Source: Acetivibrio sp964564015
GTDB lineage: Bacteria; Bacillota; Clostridia; Acetivibrionales; Acetivibrionaceae
NCBI GenBank assembly: GCA_964564015.1
Contig: CAZLZR010000022.1
Location: 5,991-69,990, forward strand
Direction of reading: 5' to 3'
Length of the DNA: 64,000 nucleotides
In this document: positions 1 through 7,850 of the stretch, piece by piece
Layout: each line of letters begins with the position of its first letter
Position numbering within the stretch: the first letter of the stretch is position 1
Notes under the pieces: model-generated
Told to the model about the DNA's origin: nothing
Database searches by the model: none
Seen by the model: only the letters and a program-made list of their open reading frames with translations
Translations under genes and position numbers: made by a program

Positions 1-244
1 ATACTGGTGTATCCAAATGCGTTTCCTCCTATATATAAACAAATAATTTTCATAATCGATATTGATTAAAAAACTTAGTCCACTTACGTATATTTTCCGA
101 AATGCTAAAATTTATACTGTTGAAATCATTATTTTATAATAAAATTATTCATATTTAGCAATATATAAAGGGATACATTTTGCTTTGAGGTAAAACAATA
201 TTAATGTCCGAAAGGATAATTTATTTCAGAGAGGTCGATGCTTT

Positions 245-445
245 ATGGCACGCAATAAAAAATTAGTACCTGAAGCAGCAGACGCACTTGATAAACTGAA
301 ATATGAGGTTGCCGCCGAGGAAGGAATAGAGCTGAAAGACGGTTATAACGGTGATATAACTGCTAAAGATGCGGGGAAAATCGGGGGCAACATGGTTAAA
401 AAGATGGTTGAGTATGCTGAGAAGCATATGAAGGATTCAAGGTAA
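245..445 (+). CDS. Small acid-soluble spore protein, alpha/beta type
   Basis: Alpha/beta-type SASP, a DNA-coating protein of the dormant spore core that is degraded by the GPR protease at germination. The 66 residues are the usual family length. The protease-recognition-like stretch YEVAAEEGIEL is at residues 20-30 and the second helix (GGNMVKKMVEYAEKH) is near the C terminus. GAGAGGT nine bases upstream supports the ATG at 245. The gene is monocistronic and ends inside a hairpin shared with the convergent gene. Expression in the forespore is expected from the family; I did not find a clear sigma-G promoter. It shows the host makes endospores. Confidence 0.93.
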   Translation: MARNKKLVPEAADALDKLKYEVAAEEGIELKDGYNGDITAKDAGKIGGNMVKKMVEYAEKHMKDSR

Positions 446-463
446 GGCCCGCAAGGGCCTTAC
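442..463. terminator. Bidirectional terminator between SASP and FUSC genes
   Basis: Perfect 9-bp stem (GTAAGGCCC, loop GCAA, GGGCCTTAC) that contains the stop codons of both convergent genes. Its compact form suits termination in both directions. Confidence 0.75.
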
Positions 464-1329
464 TTACTACTGTCTAAGGTTAATTGAGGGAGTTCATTGA
501 GTATTTTACTTACATGATAATTATATATAATATTTTCGCCATTTTTTGAGAACTCTACGGCTTTAATATCACATAGATTCAGAAGTCTTAGCTTTTCTAT
601 GTTATCAGAACTCAGATTACATCTGGGACCAAGTTCTTCAATGGTTCTTAAGTGTGACAGAATACTTCTAAGAGCTTCCAGTTCTACGGTTATCTTAGAA
701 AATTCAGTACCTACATCAATTTTCGGATTGAATTCGATTTTATAAGCTTCAAGAAACTTTATTGAATCGATGACTTCAATTCTCAAGCTGGTTAAATCTA
801 CATTTTTTCCTAAGCACACAAAATCAACAATTACTGTTGAAATTTTCTTAGAAATATCGTTAAGACTCTTACGCATTTGAGTCAGGTTATTTGGCGGGAA
901 GATTAAATAGTTTACTGCTACAGCAATGACTATTCCTACAAAGGTGTCTAGCACTCTGCTGAAACTGTATTGTAAAGGATTTTTATTGTTCAAACTCAGC
1001 ATGATTGCCGCAAACATAACACCTGCAATTGGAACGGCACGATCCCATTTGAAAGTATTGCATATAAATATTAATAAAATGGTGCCTATTGCCATTAATA
1101 AAGCGTTGCCTGGCTGAATATAAATAAAGATAACTCCGACAAAAGCACCTACCAGTGTACCTATTAATCTGTATAATCCAGCTTTGTATGTGCTGGCTAT
1201 TGAGTTTTCCATAGAAAATATTGCAGCAATTACAGTGAAGAAAGGATACTCAAGTTTGAGCACTTTTGAGATTAGAACGCTTAAAAACACAGCAATAGCA
1301 GTTTTAATGTTTCTCTTACCGATTTTCAG
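460..1329 (-). CDS. Aromatic acid exporter / FUSC family membrane protein
   Basis: Integral membrane protein of the FUSC / ArAE (DUF939-like) group. The N-terminal half has four to five hydrophobic helices with family-typical words (KLEYPFFTVIAAIFSMENS, RLIGTLVGAFVG, FPPN); the C-terminal half is a cytoplasmic helical region. The first GTG is at 1290, but reading back to a CTG at 1329 adds KIGKRNIKTAIAV. That is the usual start of this family and follows AAGGAGGAG at about 1342-1350, so I prefer 1329 (289 residues). Substrate unknown; members export aromatic or small organic acids or are uncharacterised. Confidence 0.8.
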   Translation of the reverse strand: MKIGKRNIKTAIAVFLSVLISKVLKLEYPFFTVIAAIFSMENSIASTYKAGLYRLIGTLVGAFVGVIFIYIQPGNALLMAIGTILLIFICNTFKWDRAVPIAGVMFAAIMLSLNNKNPLQYSFSRVLDTFVGIVIAVAVNYLIFPPNNLTQMRKSLNDISKKISTVIVDFVCLGKNVDLTSLRIEVIDSIKFLEAYKIEFNPKIDVGTEFSKITVELEALRSILSHLRTIEELGPRCNLSSDNIEKLRLLNLCDIKAVEFSKNGENIIYNYHVSKILNELPQLTLDSSK

Positions 1330-1572
1330 ACTCTTATATACTCCTCCTTGTACAAAAGCATGCTAATCATTTTTATAATAAGCATTACATACGAAATTAT
1401 TCATGGGAGTAAAAATCTGAGATTCAAAATAATCATTATAGGAAGTTGATTATTTCAATTTATAGAATGTTCATATTTCTCTAGAAGGCACCTGAATACC
1501 AATATAAACCTTGGTAGATAATAAATATATAGTAATCAATGCAAAGTGACCTGGACAATTTACAATGTGCAC

Positions 1573-1668
1573 CATTTAGCAGTAATCATACTTTTTAGCA
1601 GAAACCCTATACAATTTAGCGGAAATCAAACATTTTAGCGGAATTCAATTAATGCTAAATTGTATCAA
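1573..1668. repeat. TTTAGC iterons and inverted-repeat site, copy 1
   Basis: Four direct copies of TTTAGC start at 1575, 1594, 1615 and 1634, spaced 19, 21 and 19 bp (about two helical turns), each followed by (A/G)G and an AT-rich tail. One inverted copy (GCTAAA) lies at 1654. Within this, ATACAATTTA (1609-1618) and TAAATTGTAT (1656-1665) form a perfect 10-bp inverted repeat. The blocks CCCTATACAATTT and TAAATTGTATCAA recur at 5090-5150 with nearly the same spacing. No transposase is next to it. Likely a solo insertion-element end or recombinase site; the element family is not identified. Confidence 0.6.
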
Positions 1669-1694
1669 AATTATAGTTATTAGACACAATTTGT

Positions 1695-1725
1695 CCGAAA
1701 CCCTTTGAATTTCAAGGGTTTTCGG
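1695..1725. terminator. Hairpin next to the inverted-repeat site
   Basis: CCGAAACCCTT ... AAGGGTTTTCGG forms a long stem with minor bulges, followed by CATTTTAT on the plus strand. It is a plausible intrinsic terminator left at the edge of the element; no intact gene upstream on the plus strand would use it. Confidence 0.5.
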
Positions 1726-1833
1726 CATTTTATAAGAGAAAAATAGCAGGAGAAAACATGAATAAAGTGGCTGGCTGTATATAAATGAACAAGTCTTAAC
1801 CTAGATAAATCTCAGTTAAGACCTGTTCATTAA

Positions 1834-2382
1834 TTATTCAATTTGTCCCATAAATTGTGTAATTAAATAAATATGTTCAACAAGTTTAACTTTTCTCAAA
1901 TTTTCCACCTTCTCAGGTCCACCCAATCCAAGTAATGGTACATAACCAAAGCACTCATTAAATTCTGGTTGTCCATACTTTTTAATTGCCTCCGGGTATG
2001 GATTCCAATCTAAGTTTTCTTCTAAAAATGACTTATCTTCCAAATCAGAGAAAAAATATTTAAAGCCTGATGATATTCCTTTCATTTTACCTTTTCTGAA
2101 ATTTAATAAGATTAAATACTTATTATCTTCCCAAACAATAATATCTCCCATTGAAGTTGTAAATAATGCAATAGAATCTTGATTTCTTACATAAACATCT
2201 TTTAAAATAGGTTGAAACTCATCAGGATTAATAAACTTCAGATAGCCACCTAAAATACTACCAAAACCATATTGCTTCCATATTTCTAAAATTGCTTCGG
2301 GGATTTTTCCTGTGTAGTTTGCTATAACATCTTCTGGTACTTTTTCTTTTAATAAAAAATCTTCAAAAATTTTGTTAGGCAT
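1834..2382 (-). CDS. GAD-like/DUF1851 immunity protein (Tdi1-like)
   Basis: Resembles GAD-like plus DUF1851 proteins, the class of the T6SS immunity protein Tdi1, which neutralises Ntox15 DNases. The start is placed at the ATG at 2382 (MPNKIFEDF), six bases after GAGGTG, rather than the GTG at 2391. The N-terminal part has the family pattern of a short helix followed by IPEAILEIWKQYGFG; the C-terminal part has FGYVPLLGLGG and a long last helix. It begins about 16 bases after the toxin reading frame ends on the same strand, the standard toxin-immunity order. The gene is intact while its toxin is frameshifted, so it may be kept as an orphan immunity gene. Confidence 0.8.
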   Translation of the reverse strand: MPNKIFEDFLLKEKVPEDVIANYTGKIPEAILEIWKQYGFGSILGGYLKFINPDEFQPILKDVYVRNQDSIALFTTSMGDIIVWEDNKYLILLNFRKGKMKGISSGFKYFFSDLEDKSFLEENLDWNPYPEAIKKYGQPEFNECFGYVPLLGLGGPEKVENLRKVKLVEHIYLITQFMGQIE

Positions 2383-2398
2383 AATCTTCACCTCATGC

Positions 2399-2922
2399 TC
2401 AGTGTTTTAATTTGGCATTTAATCGAGTTGTTTTTTTCTCTGCATCTGACATCTTTGATGCAGAAACTCTAATCTGTTTATCCATTTCACCTATCTTGTT
2501 TTTCCATTGTGAGCCAATAGAGGAATTAATTCTTTTATCTCCCGTTCCGGTAATATGAAGTGGATCGCCACCAGCAATCTGATCTGGTTCATGTAATGCA
2601 GCTTGATCGTTGAGCCATTCGGAAGCTTGATTTTCTGCATCTTTTCTAGATAATCCATTTTCCTCAACTCATCAATTTTATCTAGATATGCTTTTTCTCT
2701 AGCAGCTTGTTGTGCTGCATTTCCTTCGGTTGATCTTCCTTCTTTCAAGTATCTATCCCTGTTATTAATAAATTCGTCAACAGTTAAAGAATTTAGACCT
2801 TCTTCTTGTGCTTTTAATTGCCGTTCAAATTCGGCTGCATCATGATTTGGATTTCTATTAAATTGAACCTCAATTTCAGAAATTCTTGGAATATCATCTG
2901 TACCATTACCATTATCCATCAT
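2399..2922 (-). pseudogene. Ntox15 (HxxD nuclease) polymorphic toxin, frameshifted
   Basis: C-terminal part of a polymorphic toxin with an Ntox15-type nuclease domain. From 2922 the frame reads a helical linker up to DYLEK, then changes frame at a run of four A (plus-strand T at 2642-2645). Restoring one A gives DAENQASEWLNDQAALHEPD, IAGGDP and then RINSSIGSQWKNKI, ending at TGA at 2399. HEPD is the HxxD catalytic motif of Ntox15 DNases such as Tde1. Unrepaired, the ORF ends at 2491 with an unrelated tail and without the active site. No trafficking module (Rhs, WXG/LXG) precedes it, so the 5' part also looks truncated. Confidence 0.8.
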
Positions 2923-3059
2923 TTCCTTCGTTTTGCAATCCTATCAGTAATGTTCATATCAGATTTACTTGCGGATACTTTTTCTGCTACAGGACTTTGT
3001 TCTTTAGCTACTTCGATTTCTTCCTTAACTTCTATTATTAGTAAAGAGGTTTGTTTCAT
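2919..3059 (-). CDS. Short ORF overlapping the toxin fragment
   Basis: A 46-codon frame (MKQTSLLIIEVKEE ... IAKRRK) that ends in a TGA overlapping the ATGATGG start of the toxin fragment. It is rich in Lys and Glu and has no recognisable domain or convincing RBS. It may be the degraded upstream part of the toxin gene joined by a second frameshift, or a small coupled peptide. I do not recognise it. Confidence 0.25.
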   Translation of the reverse strand: MKQTSLLIIEVKEEIEVAKEQSPVAEKVSASKSDMNITDRIAKRRK

Positions 3060-3141
3060 GGATTTAAATATTCCGTAATTTGACATTTATGATATAATAT
3101 TGTCGAACGATAATATACCTTGTATGAAGGAGGGTGGTTCA

Positions 3142-3279
3142 ATGTCAAAGGGTAAAGAGCCATATAAGACTGGCCAAAAAGCATCATCAGGTCAATCTGA
3201 AATAGTTGGCCCTCGTGTTGGCCGTACAGGAGAAGAAAGAACTGCTTCAAAAGGAGAGACACTGCCACCGACACCTTAA
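3142..3279 (+). pseudogene. YjzC-family small protein, truncated by nonsense codon
   Basis: Reads MSKGKEPYKTGQKASSGQ ... TGEERTASKGETLPPTP, the body of the small YjzC-like family (about 60 residues). It stops at TAA (3277-3279) where the family normally has Lys. Reading through continues with the expected tail PGQGYIKVDDTKN. The change is AAA to TAA. The start is well supported by GAAGGAGGG. The truncated 45-residue protein might still be made, but the C-terminal tail is lost. Confidence 0.75.
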
Positions 3280-3329
3280 CCAGGACAAGGGTACATTAAA
3301 GTAGATGACACGAAGAATAAATTGAGGAA

Positions 3330-3358
3330 GGGGTGGCACCACCCCGTCTCTTGTATTT
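3330..3358 (+). terminator. Terminator after the YjzC-like gene
   Basis: GC-rich self-complementary stretch GGGGTGGCACCACCCC (3330-3345) followed by GTCTCTTGTATTTT. It sits where the read-through YjzC frame would end. Confidence 0.55.
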
Positions 3359-3458
3359 TGAAGTAATTAAATACTTTAGGATGTGATGGAACGTGGGAAG
3401 CATATGTCGCAATGATCCTTGACCCTGTGAAAGTGGGGTAAAATACAAAAAATGCTGC

Positions 3459-3715
3459 ATGAACAAAGATGTTGATAAATTAGCTTTATGGAGAAGATAT
3501 GCAGAAGACATTTTATCTTGTGAAACACAGAAAGATGACATCATCAGTGTGTTCTTTGAATTCAGGTTTTAATCGAGATGTTCATGCACAAATGATTAAA
3601 AGTATTCCATTCAAATGATGGAAAATTCACAACGTATCTTGATAAAGACAAAGTACGATATCTTGATCCGGAACTGTTTGACTTATTTAAAGAAGGTAGC
3701 TGTATGCGAAAATAA
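3459..3715 (+). pseudogene. Decayed coding fragments, unidentified
   Basis: Two short frames with protein-like composition follow each other in different phases: MNKDVDKLALWRRYAEDILS (3459-3572) and, further on, HSNDGKFTTYLDKDKVRYLD ending at TAA 3713-3715. Neither has a clear RBS and both are cut by frameshifts. I do not recognise the parent gene. They fit the general decay of this island. Confidence 0.35.
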
Positions 3716-3795
3716 GTCGGTATCTATGATTGATCATTTCCTTAGCAATTACAGACGTTAAGTCTTATGCTCCGTAAAGGAAAAAGAAGGCTGGC

Positions 3796-4179
3796 ATGAG
3801 TACTTTTGAAACAAATATAGCAAAAAATAAAACGGGTACTGAAGACGAAGAATTATTAGGATAATTTATAAGGCATTTTTGCAGAATTAATGGTGTTGAA
3901 CGTCTTACCACATTTTATACGAAAAATTTGACACCGGAACAGCGAAAAGAAATCATTGACCGTGAGATGGAAATTTTCCGCATAGTGGATAAAAAAGATA
4001 CAGAGATACGAGAACAGGAAATGGAAACTACTCGTATGGCTGATAAAAAAGACTCAGAAAAGAAAGAATTTAATTGGAAGATGCTTGGTGCAGCAAGTTT
4101 TGTTGTACTCACAGTTGTTGGAATAGGTACAGCCGCTTTAGGTGGTAAATTTGATATTAAACTGCCGAAGAAATTGTAA
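3796..4179 (+). pseudogene. Small membrane protein gene with in-frame stop
   Basis: From ATG 3796 the frame reads MSTFETNIAKNK ... EELLG, hits TAA, then continues in the same frame through FIRHFCRINGVERLTTFYTK to a C-terminal half. That half has a charged coiled-coil-like region (residues about 55-95) and one transmembrane segment (MLGAASFVVLTVVGIGTAAL). Intact it would be about 127 residues. Only the part from TTG 3928 is an open frame now. Family not recognised; a tail-anchored membrane protein is the visible architecture. Confidence 0.5.
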
Positions 4180-4262
4180 TGATATATTATAAGGTAGGAA
4201 AACAGTTAGCCTTTAATACTAATTGAAACAATTCGAAAGTGTGGATTTACGGGGGGATAAAA

Positions 4263-4886
4263 GTGATTGATAAAATGCATCGTTTTTTTCAGTGCTTTCC
4301 TGGCACACCACCTATTGGTGTGAAAGGAGATTATAGATGTTCAGTTCACTATAAAAACACATACAGATTAGATAAAGCAAGAGAGCAAGCATCTTTTTCA
4401 CCAGTAGATGTTAATGTTATCACTGCCTATGTCAATGATTTTTTTAGGGCTATTGGAATGAATACAGTGGAATCCCCTGTAATACATAATCCTCTACAAA
4501 TAGATTATGAAAAGATAAAAAAAGATAATGCATTAGGTGAACTGGGAGATATTGTTTGGATGAAGTTTACCAAAGACGGGTATTTAGGAGTCGTGGCAAC
4601 TAGTAATGATATAAACTTTGATATACCGCAAAACACATCAGAATATGATAAAAAGGAATGGAGATATAATACCTTTTTAAAACAAAAAGAATGGGTCTGG
4701 AAGCATACTTCAGCAGGAATATTAGTTCATCAATTAGGTAAAGTATGGGATACCTCTTTTGTGTCAGTGTTTCCGTTACCCAATATTCCTAATGGATATA
4801 CAAGAGGTGACATCGAAAGAGCAATTGGAAACTATTTAATTGATAGAAAGGTACCAATTATTGATTTTTACTCACACAATTATTAA
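4263..4886 (+). CDS. Hypothetical protein in toxin/immunity island
   Basis: About 207 residues. GGGGGG six bases before the GTG at 4263 supports that start; GTG 4239 and ATG 4275 are alternatives. It is soluble, acidic to neutral and aromatic-rich (WMKFTKDGYLGVV, KEWRYNTFLKQKEWVWKHT), with no signal peptide or transmembrane segment. I do not recognise the family. Its size and position among toxin/immunity debris would suit another orphan immunity or effector-associated protein, but that is only inference. Confidence 0.55.
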   Translation: MIDKMHRFFQCFPGTPPIGVKGDYRCSVHYKNTYRLDKAREQASFSPVDVNVITAYVNDFFRAIGMNTVESPVIHNPLQIDYEKIKKDNALGELGDIVWMKFTKDGYLGVVATSNDINFDIPQNTSEYDKKEWRYNTFLKQKEWVWKHTSAGILVHQLGKVWDTSFVSVFPLPNIPNGYTRGDIERAIGNYLIDRKVPIIDFYSHNY

Positions 4887-4912
4887 TCTTTTAAAAAATT
4901 TACGTTGTAGAG

Positions 4913-5045
4913 TTGAGGAAACTTTCGGCTTGATGGTGGATATGTTTCCGCATACATAAGGAATGGTAGTGGATATGTTACCACTAACGAGAGGTCGGAT
5001 ATGACGTACTTCCTGTCGTCTAGAGCCAACCGATGTGGAGAAACA
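4913..5045. repeat. Degenerate GTGGATATGTT repeats, non-coding
   Basis: TGGTGGATATGTTTCC (about 4933) and TAGTGGATATGTTACC (about 4969) are two copies of one unit about 36 bp apart, with a third weaker copy (GTCGGATATGAC). I see no gene here. It resembles repeated terminal binding sites of an insertion element, separate from the 5090-5150 site. Confidence 0.4.
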
Positions 5046-5089
5046 TATTTAAAACAGGATTTCTTTTTTGTGGGACTTTTTCCTGCACC

Positions 5090-5150
5090 CCCTATACAAT
5101 TTGCACCCCCCTCGGAGAAACAACAACCTAGGAAAAATAAATTGTATCAA
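5090..5150. repeat. Inverted-repeat site, copy 2
   Basis: CCCTATACAATTT (5090-5102) and TAAATTGTATCAA (5138-5150) match the two blocks at 1605-1617 and 1656-1668, in the same order and orientation, 48 bp apart here against 51 bp there. The sequence between them differs (C-rich here, TTTAGC iterons in copy 1). Both copies are followed by TTAGACA and then a hairpin. The two sites bracket the toxin/immunity island in direct orientation. Confidence 0.6.
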
Positions 5151-5196
5151 CGACGCTCATTTTAGACAAATTAAAACTCAAATTTTGATACAATGT

Positions 5197-5225
5197 AAAG
5201 TCACTGATTTCAGTGGCTTTTGTTG
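5197..5225 (+). terminator. Terminator stem immediately before the intron
   Basis: AAAGTCACTG (5197-5206), loop ATTT, CAGTGGCTTT (5211-5220): a 10-bp stem with one G-T pair, then TTTTGTTGCTG. The group II intron starts three bases further on. Confidence 0.65.
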
Positions 5226-5227
5226 CT

Positions 5228-5871
5228 GTTCGCCCAGCATGGGCGTAATCTAATGGGTGAAAGTCCCTAGTGTAGCTTAGTAGTAGCAAACACATAGCTG
5301 AACACCAAGGGTGTCCATCGTGAGGTGGAATCTGAAGGAAGGTGTAGGTAAATCTCTGATCTGACGAACAGAAATCACATATAAGGCATGATATGTTGGA
5401 TAAGGCTGCAACACAAGCTAAAGTCCAATACTACTCGAAAACATATTATGTAGATGTGGCAGATGGATGGAGTGAAAGATTACGTTCTTAACTGGGGAGG
5501 TCTGTACGGTATGCTCTGCATAGCAAGCATTTTCGCTACTTAGTAAGCTTTGTTGAAACAAAGTTATACGTACAGAAGTCAGCTCAAGCCGTAGTATCGT
5601 GGAAACTATTGAAAGATAGTGGAGAAAAAGGCTTGACGGTTATAAAAAGACAGACGTTACTTACTTGAACTATAAGGATAGCAGTTGCCCGTGAGGGGTT
5701 GCTCATTTGAAAATAGGTTGGAAACCGAAGACAAATAATGAAAACGCTTAGTAAGGATATATAAGTAATGCAAGGCACAGGCACATCTTGTTTATAACTG
5801 AACCGCTGTGTACCGAACGGTACGCACGGTGGTGTGAGAGGACGGCGGCTAGTCACCGCCTCCTTCTCGAT
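5228..5871 (+). mobile_element. ORF-less group II intron
   Basis: The 5' end GTTCGCCCAGCATGGGC, then GGGTGAAAGTCCC, is the typical start of domain I of bacterial group II introns. The 3' end carries the domain V helix (about 5803-5835, ACCGCTGTG ... CACGGTGGT) and a domain VI hairpin GGCGG CTAGTCA CCGCC holding the branch-point region, ending TCCTTCTCGAT. Length is about 640 nt with no reverse transcriptase ORF, so splicing or mobility would need a maturase in trans. Boundaries are estimated from family consensus. It is inserted just after a terminator hairpin. Confidence 0.8.
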
Positions 5872-6116
5872 TTGCATTTATTAGGTTTAGGTTCCATTAA
5901 AATGTAAGATTGCAAACTTTTTGTCTGTAACATAGTCTAATCCTCGAATATAATTATAAATGTAATAAGGCTACAGCATTTTCTTCCTTCTAAAAAACTT
6001 ATTTGGAGATGGTATTAGAAATGCGATTACCTTTTACAATAGGCTAAGGGGTTTCTTCCTTCTATAATCATTTGGTGAAATAGAAACCCCGCTATCCTTT
6101 AAAATGGAGGGAATAT
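5872..6116 (+). promoter_or_regulatory. Structured leader with two TTTCTTCCTTCT hairpins
   Basis: The 12-nt motif TTTCTTCCTTCT occurs at 5980-5991 and 6052-6063, and again at 7724-7735 downstream of the gene. Each copy opens a hairpin: GCATTT...AGAAATGC (from 5976), GGGGTTTCT...AGAAACCCC (about 6049-6092), and GTACT...AGTAAC at the third. Each also has a GGNGA element in the loop region. After copy 1, GATTACC..TT and TAGGCTAAGG resemble parts of the tRNA-like RNA at 7740-7822, so copy 1 may be a decayed second copy. GGAGG precedes the gene start at 6117. Confidence 0.45.
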
Positions 6117-7700
6117 ATGAACAGAATTTATTTAAGAAGAAAAAATAAAATAAAAATCAATACTGGACTGGCATCAACTCCAAACATAAGGGAAGTTGCT
6201 ACAATTCTAAAGAATATTGAAAGTCTTGGATATACTTTTTCTCAAGATATAATAAATATACTTAATACATATACAGTTGAGCAATTGAAGAATTTCTATA
6301 AAGGAATAGTTAAGAACATTAAGAGGCTGGTTGGGGCTGATGTTGTGTACAATCCAATGTACCCAAATTTTCCAGCTCAGGTCATGAAGGCTTCCGAATG
6401 CGAGTTGTAATACAAAAACCAGTGGATAAGGCTTGGTGAAAGGCTACACCCATCTGAGTACAAGATGTTTGAAAAATCGCAAAGGGCATTTGGAAAATTG
6501 AGAAATAACGAAAGAATAGATACTTTCAACAGCAAAGTGAATCTAGCCTTTTATTGTGGAGAAACAAAAGAGATAGTGAAGCTTTTAAAACAAAAACCTG
6601 GTGAATTCGCAAGAAAGCTAGATTATCTATTAAGGACATGTGATGACACAGATATGGCATTGAGTGAATTTTATAAAATTGCAGGTGAAGTATCCACTTC
6701 AGTACTATTGCAGGTACTTGAGCATTTTAAAACCAGAAATGAAAAAAATGAGCTTCGCGTATTTTTCCCAAAAGGAAGTATTGCAAAGGTTTATGGGCGT
6801 TTAAATGATTTACCTGATTTGGATGCTGAGCTTTGCCAGAAGGTTGTAGATATTTGTAAAGCAAGGCTTAAAGAATTATATGGTTCCAGGGAAAAGCTTG
6901 GCAAGGTGTATATAGATGAAAAGCTTAAGGATTATTTTGTTCCATTTTCCCAAAGATCAGCTAGTAAAGCATTAAAAACCATAGTAAGGGGCTCAAAGGT
7001 AGATATTCCTTCTGATGCCACTACAATAAGAACATTCGTTTACTGGAAGGAAACACAAGGTAATAGAACAGATATTGACCTTTCCGCAGTAATGTATGAT
7101 TCTAACTGGAATTATATGGAGCACATTTCATATACAAACTTAAGGTCTGCCAAATACAAAGCTGCCCATAGCGGTGATATAACTTCTGCACCAAAAGGAG
7201 CTTCGGAGTTTATTGATTTGGATTTGGAGTCTGTTAGAAAATATGGGGGAAGATATGTTGTGTTCACTGTTATGTCCTTTACAGGCCAGAATTTTGTGGA
7301 TCTTCCGGAGTGTTTTATGGGATGGATGGCTAGAAAGGATGTCAATTCTGGGGAAATATATGAAGCGAAAACCGTTAAAAACAAAATAGACATAGCTTCA
7401 CAAAGCTTAATATGCATTCCAATGGTTCTTGATCTATATGAAAACAAAGTGATTTGGGCGGATATTTCACTAAAATCCCAGCCAAGATGGAACAATGTTG
7501 AAAACAATATGTCAGGTATGATTTTGATGGGTAAGGCTTTGACAACCATGAAAAAGCCAACTCTCTACGATTTGTTAATGCTTAATGCAGAGGCAAGAGG
7601 TGAATTGTGTGAATCAATAGAAGATGCAGATACGGTTTTTTCTATTGGCAATGGGATAACTCCATATGATACGGACATTATCGTATCACAGTATTTATAA
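6117..7700 (+). pseudogene. Helical-repeat protein with C-terminal TerD-like domain, interrupted
   Basis: One gene in one frame, broken by TAA at 6408-6410. The N-terminal piece (97 codons) ends QVMKASECEL; directly after the stop the frame resumes YKNQWIRLGERLHPSEY and runs to 7700. The junction probably also marks a deletion, since NPMYPNFPAQVM and the QWIRLGERL segment look as if they belong further apart. The middle is alpha-helical repeat-like (GEFARKLDYLLR, LLQVLEHFK). The last about 190 residues resemble TerD (DATTIRTFVYWKE, DIDLSAVMYD, GGRYVVFTVMSFTG). TerD proteins belong to stress and metal-resistance systems. A tRNA-like RNA follows directly. The segment from 6465 could still be translated. 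Confidence 0.65.
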
Positions 7701-7739
7701 ATTTACATTATGTGGCTATGTACTTTCTTCCTTCTTAAT

Positions 7740-7826
7740 CCAGGACCTGGGGAGTAACGGTTCGAGTCCGTTCATGATTACCCTTAAAAGGGGTTCGTGT
7801 AGCTTAATGGCAGAGCACCAGGATTT
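7740..7826 (+). ncRNA. Circularly permuted tRNA-like RNA (candidate Y RNA, YrlA-like)
   Basis: Reads as tRNA halves in reversed order. A perfect T-arm (AACGG 7756-7760, loop TTCGAGT, CCGTT 7768-7772) is followed by CATGATTACCCT, a TAAAA linker, then GGGGTTCGTG (7790-7799), which pairs back as an acceptor-like stem with a bulge. Next comes a tRNA-type D-arm (TAGCTTAATGGCAGAGCA, 7800-7817) and CCAGG (7818-7822), which pairs with CCTGG (7746-7750) where the anticodon stem would be. The RNA ends therefore meet in the anticodon-stem position and the acceptor stem is closed by a loop. This is the topology I expect for bacterial Y RNAs that mimic tRNA. A plain tRNA gene is excluded by the order of halves. 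Confidence 0.5.
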
Positions 7827-7850
7827 CTAGAAATTACAATCTCCACAAAA

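Noticed and set aside
5068..5253. 61-codon ORF
   Set aside because: It spans the inverted-repeat site, a terminator and the start of the group II intron; composition is not protein-like.
5584..5877. 97-codon minus-strand ORF inside the intron
   Set aside because: It lies wholly in structured intron RNA (domains IV-VI) and matches no maturase part.
7740..7826. Two separate ordinary tRNA pseudogenes (one 3' half, one 5' half)
   Set aside because: The acceptor-like and anticodon-stem-like segments of the two halves are complementary to each other, which chance juxtaposition of unrelated halves would not give. The pseudogene view is not fully excluded.
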